A DNA stretch of 64,000 bases from Rhynchospora pubera (Eukaryota; Streptophyta; Magnoliopsida; Poales; Cyperaceae), in the NCBI GenBank assembly GCA_028095005.1, contig CM051459.1, positions 277,407,229 to 277,471,228 of the forward strand, written 5' to 3'. The position numbers and the translations under genes were made by a program. The notes under the pieces are model-generated. The model was not told where the DNA came from, searched no databases, and was given only the letters and a program-made list of their open reading frames with translations. Shown piece after piece: positions 22,970 through 34,722 of the stretch (its first letter is position 1; each line of letters begins with the position of its first letter).

Positions 22970-24640
22970 TCAAGCAGAAACAGGATCAGCATGGGGCTCA
23001 TCAGAGCTGGTCATAGTCAGATCAGGATTGGGCTTGGGGTCGTCAGAATCAAGCATGGTTTCATCAGCATCAGGCACAGCTTTGTCAGATTCAGGCTTAG
23101 GCACATCAGCTTCAGGCATAGGCACATCAGCTTCAGGCATAGGCGTATCAGCTTCAGACTTAGGCACATCAATTTCAGGCCCGGGCATAACAGCTTCAGC
23201 CTTAGGCACGTCAGCTTCAGGCTGGGGTAAGTCAGCTTCTGGCTTGGGCAATTCAGGTTCAGGCTTGGGCTCCTCACTTTCAGGTTTGGGCTCATCAGAG
23301 TCGGGCTTGACTGATGCTTGTGTTTCGGACTCAACTTTTATTGCATTTACACTGTTTTCCATTTCATCAATTCTCTTGCCTAAGTCATCTAGTTACAATA
23401 TGTTAAGCACAACAAATATAAGACAACATCACAGATTGGCATAACACCCATTGCCACATTATAGTATCATAATTCTAAACCTGACTAGTATAGTGCCCCA
23501 AGCTAGTAAAGAACCTACAGTGCCAGCATGTAAACATATATCTTGTTTCTTTTCATTCTTTCTTTCTGTCAATTATTTTGGTGATTGGTATTTCATATAG
23601 AACACAGTAACAAATGTTGTATAGAGAATGATACAGCATGAGAAACAAAAAATTACAACAATATGAAAGAGATCCAAAGGATATTTCTCAAAAGAATCTC
23701 AGCAGCCAGTTTCTCAAAATTGTGATTCTGAAAATTCATTATTTTATTTCGGTCAGTAATATATATAGTATATACAGACAGAAATAACAAAGCATGACCG
23801 ATATTAGAAGCACCTACCATTTTCCAAAGAAGATCTTTCACCTGAGAAAAAGAAAAAAAACACAATTAACGAAAAATGATGAACCCACATTCTTATTTGG
23901 AGGTTTCCAAAAAATCCTAAACTAAACCAAAAGTTTGCAAATTTCCATTTTCAGAAAATTAAAATCCAGTGCAGCCTGAAACCCCTCTTATGATGCAATA
24001 ACTTTGCATCCGTATGATACCCTGAAATATCTTGCACAAGAAATACAATACTGGCACTCTAGTGACCATTGTATAGATGGCCAAATAATCCCTTTACCAA
24101 ATATCGAATGAAGGACCGAGGGTAATTTGGTGACTTTTGGTTTTGGTACTTTTTTTTGGTTGACAGGGGTATAAGGATATTTCTGTATTTTAAAAGTAAT
24201 AGAATAACCGAAATTCAAAGCTGAGTGAGAACAAATGCAAGGTCATATCCCAAAACATAGAATTTGGATAAGCTGCAATTGATTCCAATAAAGCAATTTT
24301 GTTAAGGCAGCTGAACTTACAAAAGTGGCGACGTCATCACTTGACTGAATTGAGCTCTCTGCATTCGGTTTAGGTTTAGCCTACAAAATTCCAAATTGCA
24401 CAATATAATTAATTGCAAGAAAAACAACGTAATAACAAGAAATATAACTAGCGATCATACCACTACACTAATGGCAACGCCACACTACCGTTACAGGAGA
24501 ACAATGATCAATTCTTGCGCTTATATAAGCAAAAAAACTACAAGAGTCTAGAGATCTGGTTCGAAGGGGAAGGAAGAAAAGGAGGCAAAAGTAGGGTTAC
24601 TCACCTCGGCCTTGAGATTTGGCTTCGTATCGACTTCCAT
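22970..24640 (-). CDS. HSBP: Heat shock factor-binding protein (HSBP) with extended acidic Pro/Glu-rich tail
   Basis: HSBP is a small coiled-coil negative regulator that binds trimeric heat shock factors. Five minus-strand exons (24605-24640, 24321-24380, 23818-23841, 23685-23727, 22970-23391) join to 194 aa. Residues about 28-73 (DVATFVKDLLWKMNHNFEKL, then AAEILLRIDDLGKRIDEMEN) are the heptad-repeat HSBP core. Typical HSBPs end soon after, at 75-95 aa. Here about 120 residues follow, built of seven-residue PxPEADV-like units and rich in Glu, Asp and Pro. The fourth intron is AT-AC (U12 type) and is needed to make the conserved RIDDLGKRID. The MNHNFEKLAAE segment departs from the usual Q-x-RF-x-x-MS sequence, so this may be a diverged paralogue. 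Confidence 0.85.
23088..23310 (-). repeat. 21-bp coding minisatellite in the HSBP tail
   Basis: About ten imperfect tandem copies of a 21-bp unit (plus strand like GGCACATCAGCTTCAGGCAT) encode seven-residue PMPEADV/PKPEADV-type repeats. The period is a multiple of three, so copy-number change would keep the frame. Confidence 0.85.
23392..23684 (-). other. U12-type AT-AC intron of HSBP
   Basis: On the minus strand exon 4 ends TTGAGAA, and the intron begins ATATCCTTTGG and ends TTGTAAC just before TAGATGACTTAGGC. The branch-like GTGCTTAAC (23402-23410; 7 of 9 to TTCCTTAAC) lies 11-12 nt from the end. Only this splice yields AGA-ATA-GAT-GAC, the conserved R-I-D-D of HSBP; no GT donor exists at that place. 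Confidence 0.87.
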
Positions 24641-24684
24641 GGGGCCGATCACGAAACCCTAGCAGAGAGAAATTGAGGGGCACT

Positions 24685-24716
<32 letters not shown>

Positions 24717-24894
24717 TGAGTGTACGGGAAATGTTGGGAGGATTAAAAGTTTAAAACAAAAAAAGAGAAGGCCCGAAGTAGTGTATGGCAAACGTGTCGT
24801 GTCCTGTCGTGTCAAAAACGTGCGTGTCAGAGCTCGTGTCATGTCTTGTTGATACGAGTTAATATTTTTAACGTGTCGTGTCGTGTCAAATGAA
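24641..24894. promoter_or_regulatory. HSBP 5' flank with GA-rich 5' UTR and CGTGTC-type repeat
   Basis: Upstream of the HSBP ATG there is AAACCCTAG (telo-box-like, ~24653 on the plus strand), a GAGAGA stretch at 24684-24720, then CGTGTCGTGTC-type repeats (24793-24890). These belong to the same sequence family as the element at 48135-48912 and mark the edge of the foldback element. Confidence 0.5.
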
Positions 24895-26590
24895 AGAATT
24901 GGTTCCGAAAATTTTTTTATTAGTAAATATTATAATAAAATAAACATGTTTAGTAAATCGAGAAATTTTTTAATATTCATAGTAATTTTGGGACGTCAGA
25001 GGAGAGGAGTAGTGGCGTCTCCTTTTTTTTTTTTTTGGCGACTCCACTTTTTTCCGTATTACATCCACCAAATGAAAACAAAAACGGTTGTTGTTTTTTT
25101 ATTCATATTTTTGCATTTTAGTCCTCACAATTTTTATTATTGCAAACTACGTATAAAAATTACATATAAATTAAATATGTATATAAAACATATAAATATA
25201 AATATGTATATAAAACATATAAATATAAATATAATTAACATGATTATAAATTACATATAAATTAAATAAGTATTATAAAACATACATATGTATATTTATT
25301 TATACATTAAAAATCTTTTATATTTTTATATTTTTATATTTTTCATTGGACTATTTTGTAAAAATAATAATTTCAGGGTCATCGGCGAAAAAATTACAAA
25401 TATTTTTATTGAATTTATTCGCCGATGACCCTAACATTTTCAAGTTTACAAAATAATCCAATAAAAATTTTTAGAATTCATTATATGTACATATAAATAT
25501 ATAAAAGATTTTCAATGTATAAATAAATATACATATAAATATGTAAAAGATTTTGTATATAAATTAAATATGCATACTAATATATTTAATTATGTGTGTA
25601 TGAAATTAAATATGAATGAAAGTATTTTATATGTCATAATATAAATTATATTAAATTCTATGCATATATATTTTTTATAATTATATATATTTGTATATAC
25701 ATACATATTAATGTACATATAATGAATTCTAAAAATTTTCATTGGACTATTTTGTAAAATTGAAAAAGTTAGGGTCATCGGCGAATAAATTCAATAAAAA
25801 TATTTGTAGATTTTTCGTCGATGACCCTGAAATTATTATTTTTACAACATAGTCCAATAAAAAATATAAAAGATTTTTAATGTATAAATAAATATACATA
25901 TGAATGTTTTATAATACTTATTTAATTTATATGTTATTTATAATCAAGAAATGTATAAATATACATATTTATTTTTTTATATGTTAAAAGAAATATACAT
26001 ATAAAAATATAGAAAAAATTTAATGTATAAATAAATATAGATATGTATGTTTTATAATACTTATTTAATTTATATTTACTTTATAATCATGAAATGTATA
26101 AATATAAATATGTATGTTTTTATATTTATAAATAAATATATGTATAAAAATATAGAAAAAAATTTAATGTATAAATAAATATACATATGTATGTTTTATA
26201 ATACATATTTAGTTTATATGTAATTTATAATCATGTAAATTATATTTATATGTATATGTAATTTCTATGTTTTATAATACATATTTAATTTATATGTAAT
26301 TTTTATATGTCATTTGCAATAATAAAAATTGTGAGGACTAAAATGCAAAAATGTGAAGTAAAAAACAACAAAACGGTTTTGAGTTTGAGTTGTTGACTCG
26401 GTTTTGAGTTTGAGCAGAAAAAAATTGGAGACGCCACTCATGCAGGAGACGCCAGTAGCAGTGGCGTCTCCCTTCCCTCTGGCGTCTTGAAATTACTAGT
26501 GATATTAAATGTTATCTCGATTTACTAAAAACATTTATTATTTTATAATATTTATTATTGATAAAAAATTCAAGAATTGATTAACACGAC
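24895..26590. mobile_element. 1.7-kb foldback (long inverted repeat) element
   Basis: The left arm (from ~24895) and right arm (to ~26590) are inverted copies: tttagtaaatcgagaaat pairs with tctcgatttactaaa, and ggcgtctcc-type segments near 25012 pair with those near 26400-26480. An inner pair carries AGGGTCATCGGCGAA at 25376 and 25771, each itself a small inverted repeat with its partner 45 bp away. The interior is over 80% A+T with tataaatatacatat runs and no coding potential. Both outer edges are followed by ACACGACACG/CGTGTCGTGT sequence. Confidence 0.75.
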
Positions 26591-27308
26591 ACGCTTAATC
26601 AGGGACGGAGCCATATTAAGGCAAGCCTGGGCACGTGCCCAGGCTTGAATTTCTGAAAATAAGAATTAGGCTATAGAATTTTTGGTCTTATGAAAATCGT
26701 ATATGTAAATTGGCTAAAGTGCCTAGGCTTGAATACTGATTTGCGAAACAGTGTGCCACTGTGCCTCACCTTAGAAAAACATTTATGTTTCTTTCGCTCT
26801 AGAGAGATCACAATCATCATTTTTTCCCGAACCAAATGTTTTTGCGAGGTTTGTTTCAGATTTTCTATTATTATCTATGCTACTTTTTTGTGGCAGTTGA
26901 AATTTGCAAACAAACACATCTTTAATGCACTTCGTTACACAATTGACTAGATTCATACAATCGCACGGAAATATAAATAAGGCGTTTTCATGTCATGAGT
27001 AATATTCTGACAATATAAATTATACAATAATTAGGTAAGCAGTACTCAGGATTCATTCATTCAATCAATCAAATCCAAAATTACATCAAAACAATATTAT
27101 ATATAAAAATTAAATTATTATTAAGTTATTAACATTATTGGTTGGATTCTTCATTAGTTTAACCTTAATTAACAAATTAATGGATAATAATAAATTTAAT
27201 CCTCACTAAATTTTTACAGCTTTAAACCTTAGAACCTAAACGGAATCTGTATGTACTAATGATAGAAGTTTTAAATATATAATATATATAGCCATAAAGG
27301 AATTAATC

Positions 27309-27385
27309 ACAAAGTGATGGTTGGTCAGGTGGTTAAAGGCGCTGGTTCATACCATGATGCCTTGGTTCGATTCCTATTTTTATCT
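27309..27385 (+). repeat. tRNA-derived SINE-like head
   Basis: GATGGTTGGTCAGGTGGTTA followed by AAGGCGCTGG looks like a Pol III A-box region, and GGTTCGATTCC 45 nt later is a good B-box. There is no CCA-compatible acceptor stem, so this is a SINE head or tRNA relic rather than a working tRNA gene. Confidence 0.5.
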
Positions 27386-27469
27386 ATCTCGGAAATTATT
27401 TTGGATCGAAGTCTGACTAGTCAGATTCGGATATCCGTTTAGAAGGAATTTTCTATTCCTAAGTTCAGG

Positions 27470-27612
27470 GGCTGTTTGGATTAAGTGAGAATTTAGAGAA
27501 TTTTTTATTCCTAAGCATAAATTTATAAATTTATGAATAGTAATTTTACGGATATATAATTTATAAATTTTATCAAGCCTATTTTTTAGAAATAAAAGCA
27601 TCCAAAAATTGA
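27470..27612. mobile_element. Degenerate MITE, 'GTTTGGAT' family, copy 3
   Basis: The left end AGGGGCTGTTTGGATTAAG and a right end near AAAAGCATCCAAAAA flank a small foldback interior (tttattcctaagcataaattt). The right terminus is eroded compared with the copies at 43119 and 54868. Confidence 0.4.
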
Positions 27613-29142
27613 TATATCTAATCATTGATCAAAACCCGAGAGTAAGAAAAAGTGTTACATAAAAAAAAAATAAAGGCAATGTGAGTATGTGACTCACCAA
27701 CAACTGCAACTAATGTCATTTCTCTACCAAAAGAAAAGACAAAACACACCTAGTTAGTTTTGAAAATACAACCACTACATAAAACTTGTTAATGACTATC
27801 AAAACAAGAACCAATTATCCAAACTATGCAAAACTTTTAAAACATTTCTTTAGAACTATCTATATTATATTTGTCTCTGTTATCTGTAAAAATTGTCATT
27901 AACTAAATTGCATTAAATAACACATAATAAGAATTTTGATTGCTTAACACATCATTTAAAAGATCAATTTTCCTATTCTTCCATTATTATTGTGCGTAAG
28001 CGTAACACATATAACCACGAGTAATATCTGAGTATAATTCCTATGATTTTTTTCAAGCATCTTAGTTTTATATATATGATTACACAATTTTTTTAGAAGA
28101 TAACGCACAAATTCTTTTGCTATAATGTTTTACTCATTTTCTAAATATAACAAATTAATTATAGCCAATATCATTCACATATACATCATCAACAACATCT
28201 TCTGTTCCAAATAAGTTGAGGTGGAATAGAAAAGAAACTCAACGAGATCGAAGGTCATCAAAGAATAAATAATACTATAATAGTAATAAAATACATAATA
28301 AACAGCACAGGCATGATGGATCACGTAAAAACTCTCCCCCCACATGCAGAACTTCTTTGATGTCATTTTCCTTTTAAGACATGTAAGACACATTTTTCTG
28401 ATTAATTGTAATTGACATGTACTGCATTAGAATGGGAGACTTAACCATAAATAGTTGGAATGTCATAAATTAAAGAGCCGGAAAGAATAAACAGTATAAT
28501 TTTAAATTTTTTGTAGGTCTATTATTATAATTTAAATATATGATTTCCTCTATAATAGTAAAGAAATAACTTTAGGTCAAAGATGTATTTGTTTAAACGA
28601 GGAATTGATACATGTTGAAGGATGTATTTGCTGAAAAGAGGAATTTAAAAAACTGCATTTTGTTAAAAAAAAAATAACGCAGATATATATATATTTTGGA
28701 ATAAAATGACAAACGTGAACATAAATCACATAATTTTTTTTTTAATTTGAGTTTGTAAGTGATCACATCATATTAGTTGACTACAACACAATTATAAAGA
28801 AGATAAGTATTGATGAAAACACGCTGAATACTACATCATAAGATTTATTAAATTAACGATTTTACTACAAACACAAAATTAAGTACAGAAACAAAAAAAT
28901 TATATGCTTTAAATTGTTTGCATACTTACGAAAAATAAATGTAAGTTAAAGTTGGGAGATAAAACAATCAACCTTTATTTAATTTTTCATTTGCCCATTA
29001 TGTGTGCACTGTGATAGTCATATGTGATATTTGCACTTTGGTTTCATGGAAGAAGAAACAATCTGTAGGTGGTACTGTTCATTCGCCATCCACCGTTAAA
29101 GAAAGTATAATCAAGTAATTAAACAAAATAGAATTTTTTAAA

Positions 29143-32100
29143 GGGAAAACCCCTGATTTTACCCCTCAAAAATTAGAACCCTCCTCTATTTACGGAAAAT
29201 TTTTATCAATGACAAAAATGCCCCTAACAATTTAAAAAAAGACAAAACACCCTCTGAAATTTTAAAAAGAGCACAACTATAGCGGTAATAGTATTGCCGC
29301 TATAGCGTAGTTGGATTTTTTTGCCTATAGCCGCTATAGGAGTTCATTTTTTTTTTCTTTGCCGTTTCACTTTGCACGTTAATTTCTTTTGTTTTTTAAA
29401 TTTATTTTGTTTATATTTTACTTTTGTTTATTATTTGAATAATTTATAATGTAATTTTACATAATTTTTACATATATATGATTAATATTTTTAAAATTGT
29501 TCAATTTTACTTGTATGTAGGGTTCTTCAAACTGACACGACACGAGTACGGAATTGAAAAAAAACAAAAGAAATTAACGTGCAAAGCAAAACGGCAAAGA
29601 AAAAAAATGAACTCCTATAGCGGCATTAGTATTGCCGCTATAGGCAAAAAATCCAACTGCGCTATAGCGACAATGCTATTGCCGCTATAACTGTGCTCTT
29701 TTTAAAATTTCAGAGAGTGTTTTGTCTTTTTTAAAATTGTTAGGGGTATTTTTGTCATTGATAAAAATTTTCCTCTATTTACCCTTCTAACATATTTTAT
29801 GTCTTAAAATATTATTAAATAATAAATAAATAAATATATGACTATTATGCCCCCTAACGATTCTATCCCATCCGAATCAGACTTAACCCAAATCGAATCG
29901 AAACTCTTCTCTCTCGTGCACAAACAGAAAGGCAGAAACCTTTCTCCTCTTTTCTCCTCTCGATCAAACTAGGAGAAATTGTATGTGCCTGTTTCATCAG
30001 GCGGTTCCTGTTCCACACCAACAACGATCAAGCGGCCACGTGGCGGAAGAACCCTAGATAGATCTCGACCGCCTCCGTCGCCTTGCTCCTCTCTCTAAGC
30101 CCTAACACTTCTCCTCTTCCATGCACGACAGACCCAGTGCTGGGCCCAATCTCTCTTTTCCGTACGGCGGCGACACTCTTCATGGGATTGCTCGAGTTGA
30201 AGGCACCAGTTTGAACACTCCGTTTGCTACGCTCCACTCTCTTGCTAACAGTCGCAAGGTGTTACCTGCACCTTTCACCTTGGGGATTTCCAACATTTTT
30301 TAATTCTCTGAAATGCTTGGGATGTGAGGCGCTAGAATTGGACCCCAGGTGGAGTTTCATTGTTTCCTCAATTTACAATGCTTCGATTTGGATTGGCCCC
30401 ATGTATCATCAGTGACTCCCTGACTGATACTTTTCTCCAAAATTTATCTACTGGTAGACTGAAACATGCGATTTCAATTGTACTGGCAACTGCCTTCTAG
30501 GTTACTTGTGCTACATTATCAATTTTGTCAAATATAAGCACTGACAAAAACAAGTACTGTACACATATATCATTGGTTACATTACTTAATTTGAACAAAC
30601 AAGTGGTGAACTTTTGATTAGGTTGATTGTAGCATAAGGAAGAGGACATCGAGCAAGTTGATGGTGAAGAGACTATCAAAAAGGAGATATTTGTATTCAG
30701 TGTTGATTGTAGCATTTTTTTATTTAATTATATGTTTATTGTTGGTTTATTGGTGTGGATTTTATTGTATTTTTTTAAGGTTGAATATAACAAATTATTG
30801 TCTTTAATTACATTTGTAAGTGGCTTTATTTTGCAAATAATAGCTGAACTTATAAGGTGTGCCGGATGTAGCAATTGTAAGATATATTAGTACAACACTT
30901 GTAATCTGCACTAGTAGGAGCTTACATGTATTGGAAATAAAGTGCAAATTTTAGAATCATTATACAGTACATAAAAAGCAGATATGACAAGCAAACAAGC
31001 ATCATCAATTTCGAAACATAATTAACTTTCCTAAATTTTAAGTTCAAATTCTAAACATACATCAATACTTCACAAGCATCAACAAATTGAATAAGTATAA
31101 AAATTCTAAACAATGAAATATTTGAACTCTTTAGAACTACTGAGTGCAGATGAACTCTTTAGAACTACTTCACAAGCATCAGTACTTCACAGTCATCAAT
31201 AGGTTTGAACTCTGAACAACATTAAAAGGAAAAATGAAAATACGTCAGTATTTGCAGATGAACCCAAAGTAATAAACAACATTATGCAATTTGAACTAAA
31301 ATCCATCAGGGACAACATCCGGTAAAAGATTAGTATGGAAGGAAATTATCCAAAAATAGATGAGACCTGATTATGGTTCCGATTGAACGACTACCTCATA
31401 GGTGAAGATGACCCCTTATCTTGACCCAATGCAAAAATAGAAAGAGAATAAAGTAGTCAACAAGAAGCGTAAAGCACATTTGCCAGCTAATTAAAATAAA
31501 ATTACAATTTAAGCTCAATTTACCTAATTTGTTTCTCATTAGCCTACTATTACTAACTACACACCATCGCACAAAAATCAATCAAATAAATCACTAATAC
31601 CAGTCTAGTGGACTACTAATGCAACAATTTGGAATCAAAATTGAAACTCGACCACTTTTAAAAATACAAAAAGTACCATATGTTTCAAATATTTTCACTT
31701 CAAATGTTTAGCCACAATTTTTTTTTATTGTGTAAATGACCATATAGCGCATGAAAATGGTAAGAGGAATGGTACTTCTCATATATGCTCCATAAAAAAA
31801 AAAGATGTTGTTTCAAATTGAAATCGACAGCACATGGAGAACAAAAAGTTTGTACGATTCAACTTTGAAAAATAAAATGTTGTTTCTAGGTTGTGCTTCA
31901 ATAATTTTCAGTTTGTTAGTTACGAGGGACTTACTTGAAGCATCGTCTTGTTTTGAGGATGATCTTTCTGCGGCTCTGAATTGGTTGTTTACGAGAATAA
32001 ATAACAGCTACAACAATTCCATCGGAACTGCATTTGGAGGATAGAGTTGCAACAATATCTAATGTCGAGGTCGAGGTTGATAGGATCTGGGGTGGAGACA

Positions 32101-32491
32101 GAGGCCGTGCAAGAGAGGACAGTAGTGCACTTGTCGATCTATTTATGGGGCAGAGACGGAGGGAATTAGCACTGAAGAGCTCGATCAAGGTATCTAGGGT
32201 TCATTATCAAAGAGCATCAGAGAGGGAGGACAGAAGAAGAGAGGAGATCGAATGGGCTTAGTCGAAACTGGGTTCGATTGGTTGCTCAGCGACTGGGTTT
32301 CTACTCGCTTTGGGTATAATGGTCATAAATTTTTACTTTTATTATTTATCTGTTATTTATATTATTAAATAGGACAAAGTGGCATTTAGAGAAAGAATCT
32401 CTGTTTTAGGGGGGCAAAAAGAGAAGAAATAAATTTTGAGGGGCAAATCCACCATTTTCTCAGTTTTGAGGGGTACAGAAAAATTTTTCCC
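29143..32491. mobile_element. Mutator-like element (3.35 kb) with 9-bp target duplication
   Basis: The ends are inverted: GGGAAAACCCCTGATTTTAC on the left, and on the right (minus strand) GGGAAAAATTTTTCTGTACC followed by CCTCAAAACTGAG. They are bracketed by the 9-bp direct repeat TTTTTTAAA (29134-29142, 32492-32500), the MULE hallmark. Subterminal similarity continues (left ~29800-29930 against inverted right ~32230-32400, including ATGACTATTATGCCCC versus ATGACCATTATACCC). The interior has no transposase. It does hold GC-richer, gene-like sequence at 29880-30310 and 31920-32290 that could be captured host exons or UTRs, but I could not identify a source gene. Confidence 0.72.
29194..29773. 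mobile_element. Small MULE-type MITE nested in the left end of the larger MULE
   Basis: The terminal inverted repeats are about 170 bp long and start GGAAAATTTTTATCAATGAC. A 9-bp duplication TCTATTTAC flanks the element (29185-29193 and 29774-29782). The arms contain the palindrome CTATAGCGGTAATAGTATTG followed by CCGCTATAG, on the left at ~29278-29306 and in variant form on the right. The same ends and palindromes border the 6.9-kb MULE at 47380-54323, so it can be regarded as a deletion derivative of that family. Confidence 0.85.
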
Positions 32492-32991
32492 TTTTTTAAA
32501 TGTATATATATTCTCCATAAAGATAGTAATCACTCTCGATTGTTGACCTAATTAATTTGAATTAGAATAAGATGTATCTATCCTACAAAAGAATAATTAT
32601 TATTAGAACGACTATTCATAGAATATTTTTATATTTTGGATCAACACGAAATTTCTTCAAAAGCTGTTTACAGTTCAGGTAACCTCAGATGCAACGAATT
32701 TAAATCAACACTCAACTTACAACAATTTTGTTCAACATGCATCTATACTCGCCGTAAAACTAATTCTTAATTTCTAAAAATAGAAAAAAACCACCTCAAA
32801 CCTCTCCAGAGCTTCACTATCCACCCCTCAATGTCAGGACCTTAGATAAAAGAAAAGAAAAATTAAAGAAGAACGTTGAGGAGAAAGATAGGAGATAAAC
32901 ACAAACGAATTTACACCCCTTCCCTCCTCTTTCTCTTCCTTTGTGCTCCCTTGATCTGTTAAAACCATCAAGGAGGAAAAGAGCTAATAAA

Positions 32992-34031
32992 ATGGCTCGT
33001 ATAAGCAATGGTTTAATTGGATTTTTAAATATTATCATCCTCTTATTTTCTTTTGTGGTGATTGGTGTTGGTGCTTATTTCTCGCTCCAGTCAAGTGCAG
33101 ATTGTGAGAGATTTCTCCAGTGGCCCGTGATAATTATTGGCATCTTCCTATTAGTCGTCTCACTTTTTGGCATTTTAGGCTCATGTTGTCGCATCTCCTT
33201 CTTCCTTTGGATTTACCTGTTTGCAATGTTCCTTCTGATACTGGCAATGCTTTTTTCAACAGTTTTCGTGTTTATCGTGACAAACAAGGGGGTAGGAGAC
33301 GTGATATCAGGTCGTGGTTACAAGGAGTATCGGCTCGGGGATTATTCTAGCTGGCTTCAGAAGGAGGTTGGGAATTATAAGACATGGTCAAAGATTGAGA
33401 GCTGCCTAAGGACTGCAAAGGTTTGCCATGGTTTTACAGCAAAGGAATTGGCAAGTGCTAATGAGTTTTACAAGAAGAATCTTTCGCCTACTCAGGTATA
33501 TTTTTTTCTTTTATTTTTTATTTTGTTCTTACAAGTAAAATCGGCCTTCAGTTGAAATAAGTCCATTCAATGTCTTCCATTTGCACTGTTTTTATTTAAT
33601 AAATTACCAATTAAGACTCAAAACAATTACAATTATTCTTTACCAAATTGCTAATGGTTGTTTTTGATCGATATATTAGTCTTAAATTTGAGTATAAAAA
33701 TTGTACTATATTGCAGTCTGGCTGTTGCAAACCCCCCACCTACTGAGGTTACGATTACGTGAATGCGACATATTGGGACACACCAAAAACCGGGATCAAG
33801 TCGACTGATGTCGATTGCAAGGCATGGAGCAATGACCAAGAGAAGTTGTGCTATGGTTGCAACTCGTGCAAGGCCGGTGTTCTCGCAACAATGAAAACTA
33901 AATGGAAGGAAATTGCAATTTTCAACGTGGTCCTCATTGTTTTCTTCGTTTTTGTTTACACAGTTGGCTGCTGCGCCATGAAGAATAACCGAAGTGATAA
34001 GTATAAGAGGCAGTTTTACGGTTATCGTTGA
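32992..34031 (+). pseudogene. Tetraspanin (TET8-type), interrupted by an in-frame TGA at a conserved Cys codon
   Basis: Tetraspanins are four-pass plasma-membrane organisers; the TET8 group in plants marks exosome-like vesicles. Exon 1 (32992-33495) is open and encodes MARISNGLIGFLNIIILLFS, three membrane segments, GSCCR after TM2 and the conserved YKEYRLGDYSSWLQ of the large loop. Exon 2 (33717-34031) begins SGCCKPPTY, then TGA (33744-33746), and continues in the same frame with GYDYVNATYW, WSNDQEKLCYGCNSCKAG, a fourth membrane segment and a GYR end. Without the TGA the product is 272 aa, the family length, and the lost residue aligns with the cysteine of the family's CCKP...CGF motif. As written, translation stops at 177 aa, losing TM4 and half the loop. 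It could be a recent pseudogene, a null allele or a base-call error. Confidence 0.88.
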
Positions 34032-34199
34032 TTATTTAATTTCTAATCCAGTTGTTGTATTAGTTTCTCTCTGTTTGTTCCTAATGATTGATTTATTCGT
34101 TGCGTTTGAATGCATGTGTAGTTTAATTTGTTGTATGATGATGTATATTTGTTCAATAATTTGGAACAATTTATCGTGTTTGCTACTTCTAATCATGTC

Positions 34200-34590
34200 C
34201 GCAAACGAGACGAACTCGAGCGAGCTTACTCTAGCTCTAACTTGCTTTACCCCAACTCGAGCTAGTTGAACCGAGCCATATCGAACACAAGGCACTATCG
34301 AGACATAAACGAGCTCAGTTATTATAATCTTTTTATATATATTATTATTTCATGAGTTTCATTGAACATTAACATATATACGTAAGAAATAAGTATATTT
34401 CCTATCAAATTGAGTACTAAAGATAATAAATTATGTAATAAAATTATATATCAAACTCGTCTTGCTACCTTATCGAGCCTTAATAAGATGAGACGAGCTA
34501 GCCTGTTAATAACTCGAGCTGTTAGGAGACAAGCTAATACAAGTTTTGGTCGAGACTAAAATGAGTGAGCTAGGAGTTTTTCTTGCATCC
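34200..34590. repeat. GAGCTCG-rich transposon-like repeat
   Basis: Both ends are rich in CGAGCT/AGCTCG sequences (ACTCGAGCGAGC at ~34213, AACTCGAGCTAG at ~34253; ACGAGCTAGCC at ~34493, AACTCGAGCTG at ~34510) in roughly inverted orientation around an AT-rich centre. This layout resembles small non-autonomous DNA elements. Ends and target duplication are not defined. Confidence 0.35.
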
Positions 34591-34722
34591 CTTTTTCTAA
34601 TTACCAACAAGGCTTTAGTTCCTTGTTGGCTATTGTCAGGATCACAAACTGAGATAATTGAGAAGGAAGGCAATATTGGAGCTACCGATGAGTGTCAGAT
34701 TCTAGAGTTCATTAATTGGGAG

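Larger units (their letters stand above)
26591..29133. other. AT-rich intergenic DNA with SINE-like and MITE fragments
   Basis: No gene is supported. It begins with GGGACGGAGCC-type sequence and an inverted GGCACGTGCC at ~26630, common in plant DNA transposons. A SINE-like head lies at 27309-27385 and a degenerate MITE copy at about 27470-27612. The rest is unstructured AT-rich DNA. Confidence 0.5.

Noticed and set aside
22932..23444. Long plus-strand open frame of Ser/Gly repeats antisense to HSBP
   Set aside because: It is the antisense reading of the 21-bp coding minisatellite; the minus strand has the conserved HSBP frame and splice sites.
27309..27385. tRNA gene
   Set aside because: A- and B-box-like sequences exist, but no acceptor or anticodon stem can be paired convincingly, so I treat it as a SINE head.
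33744..33746. Selenocysteine insertion at the tetraspanin TGA
   Set aside because: Land plants lack the selenocysteine machinery, so a nonsense mutation or sequencing error is far more likely.
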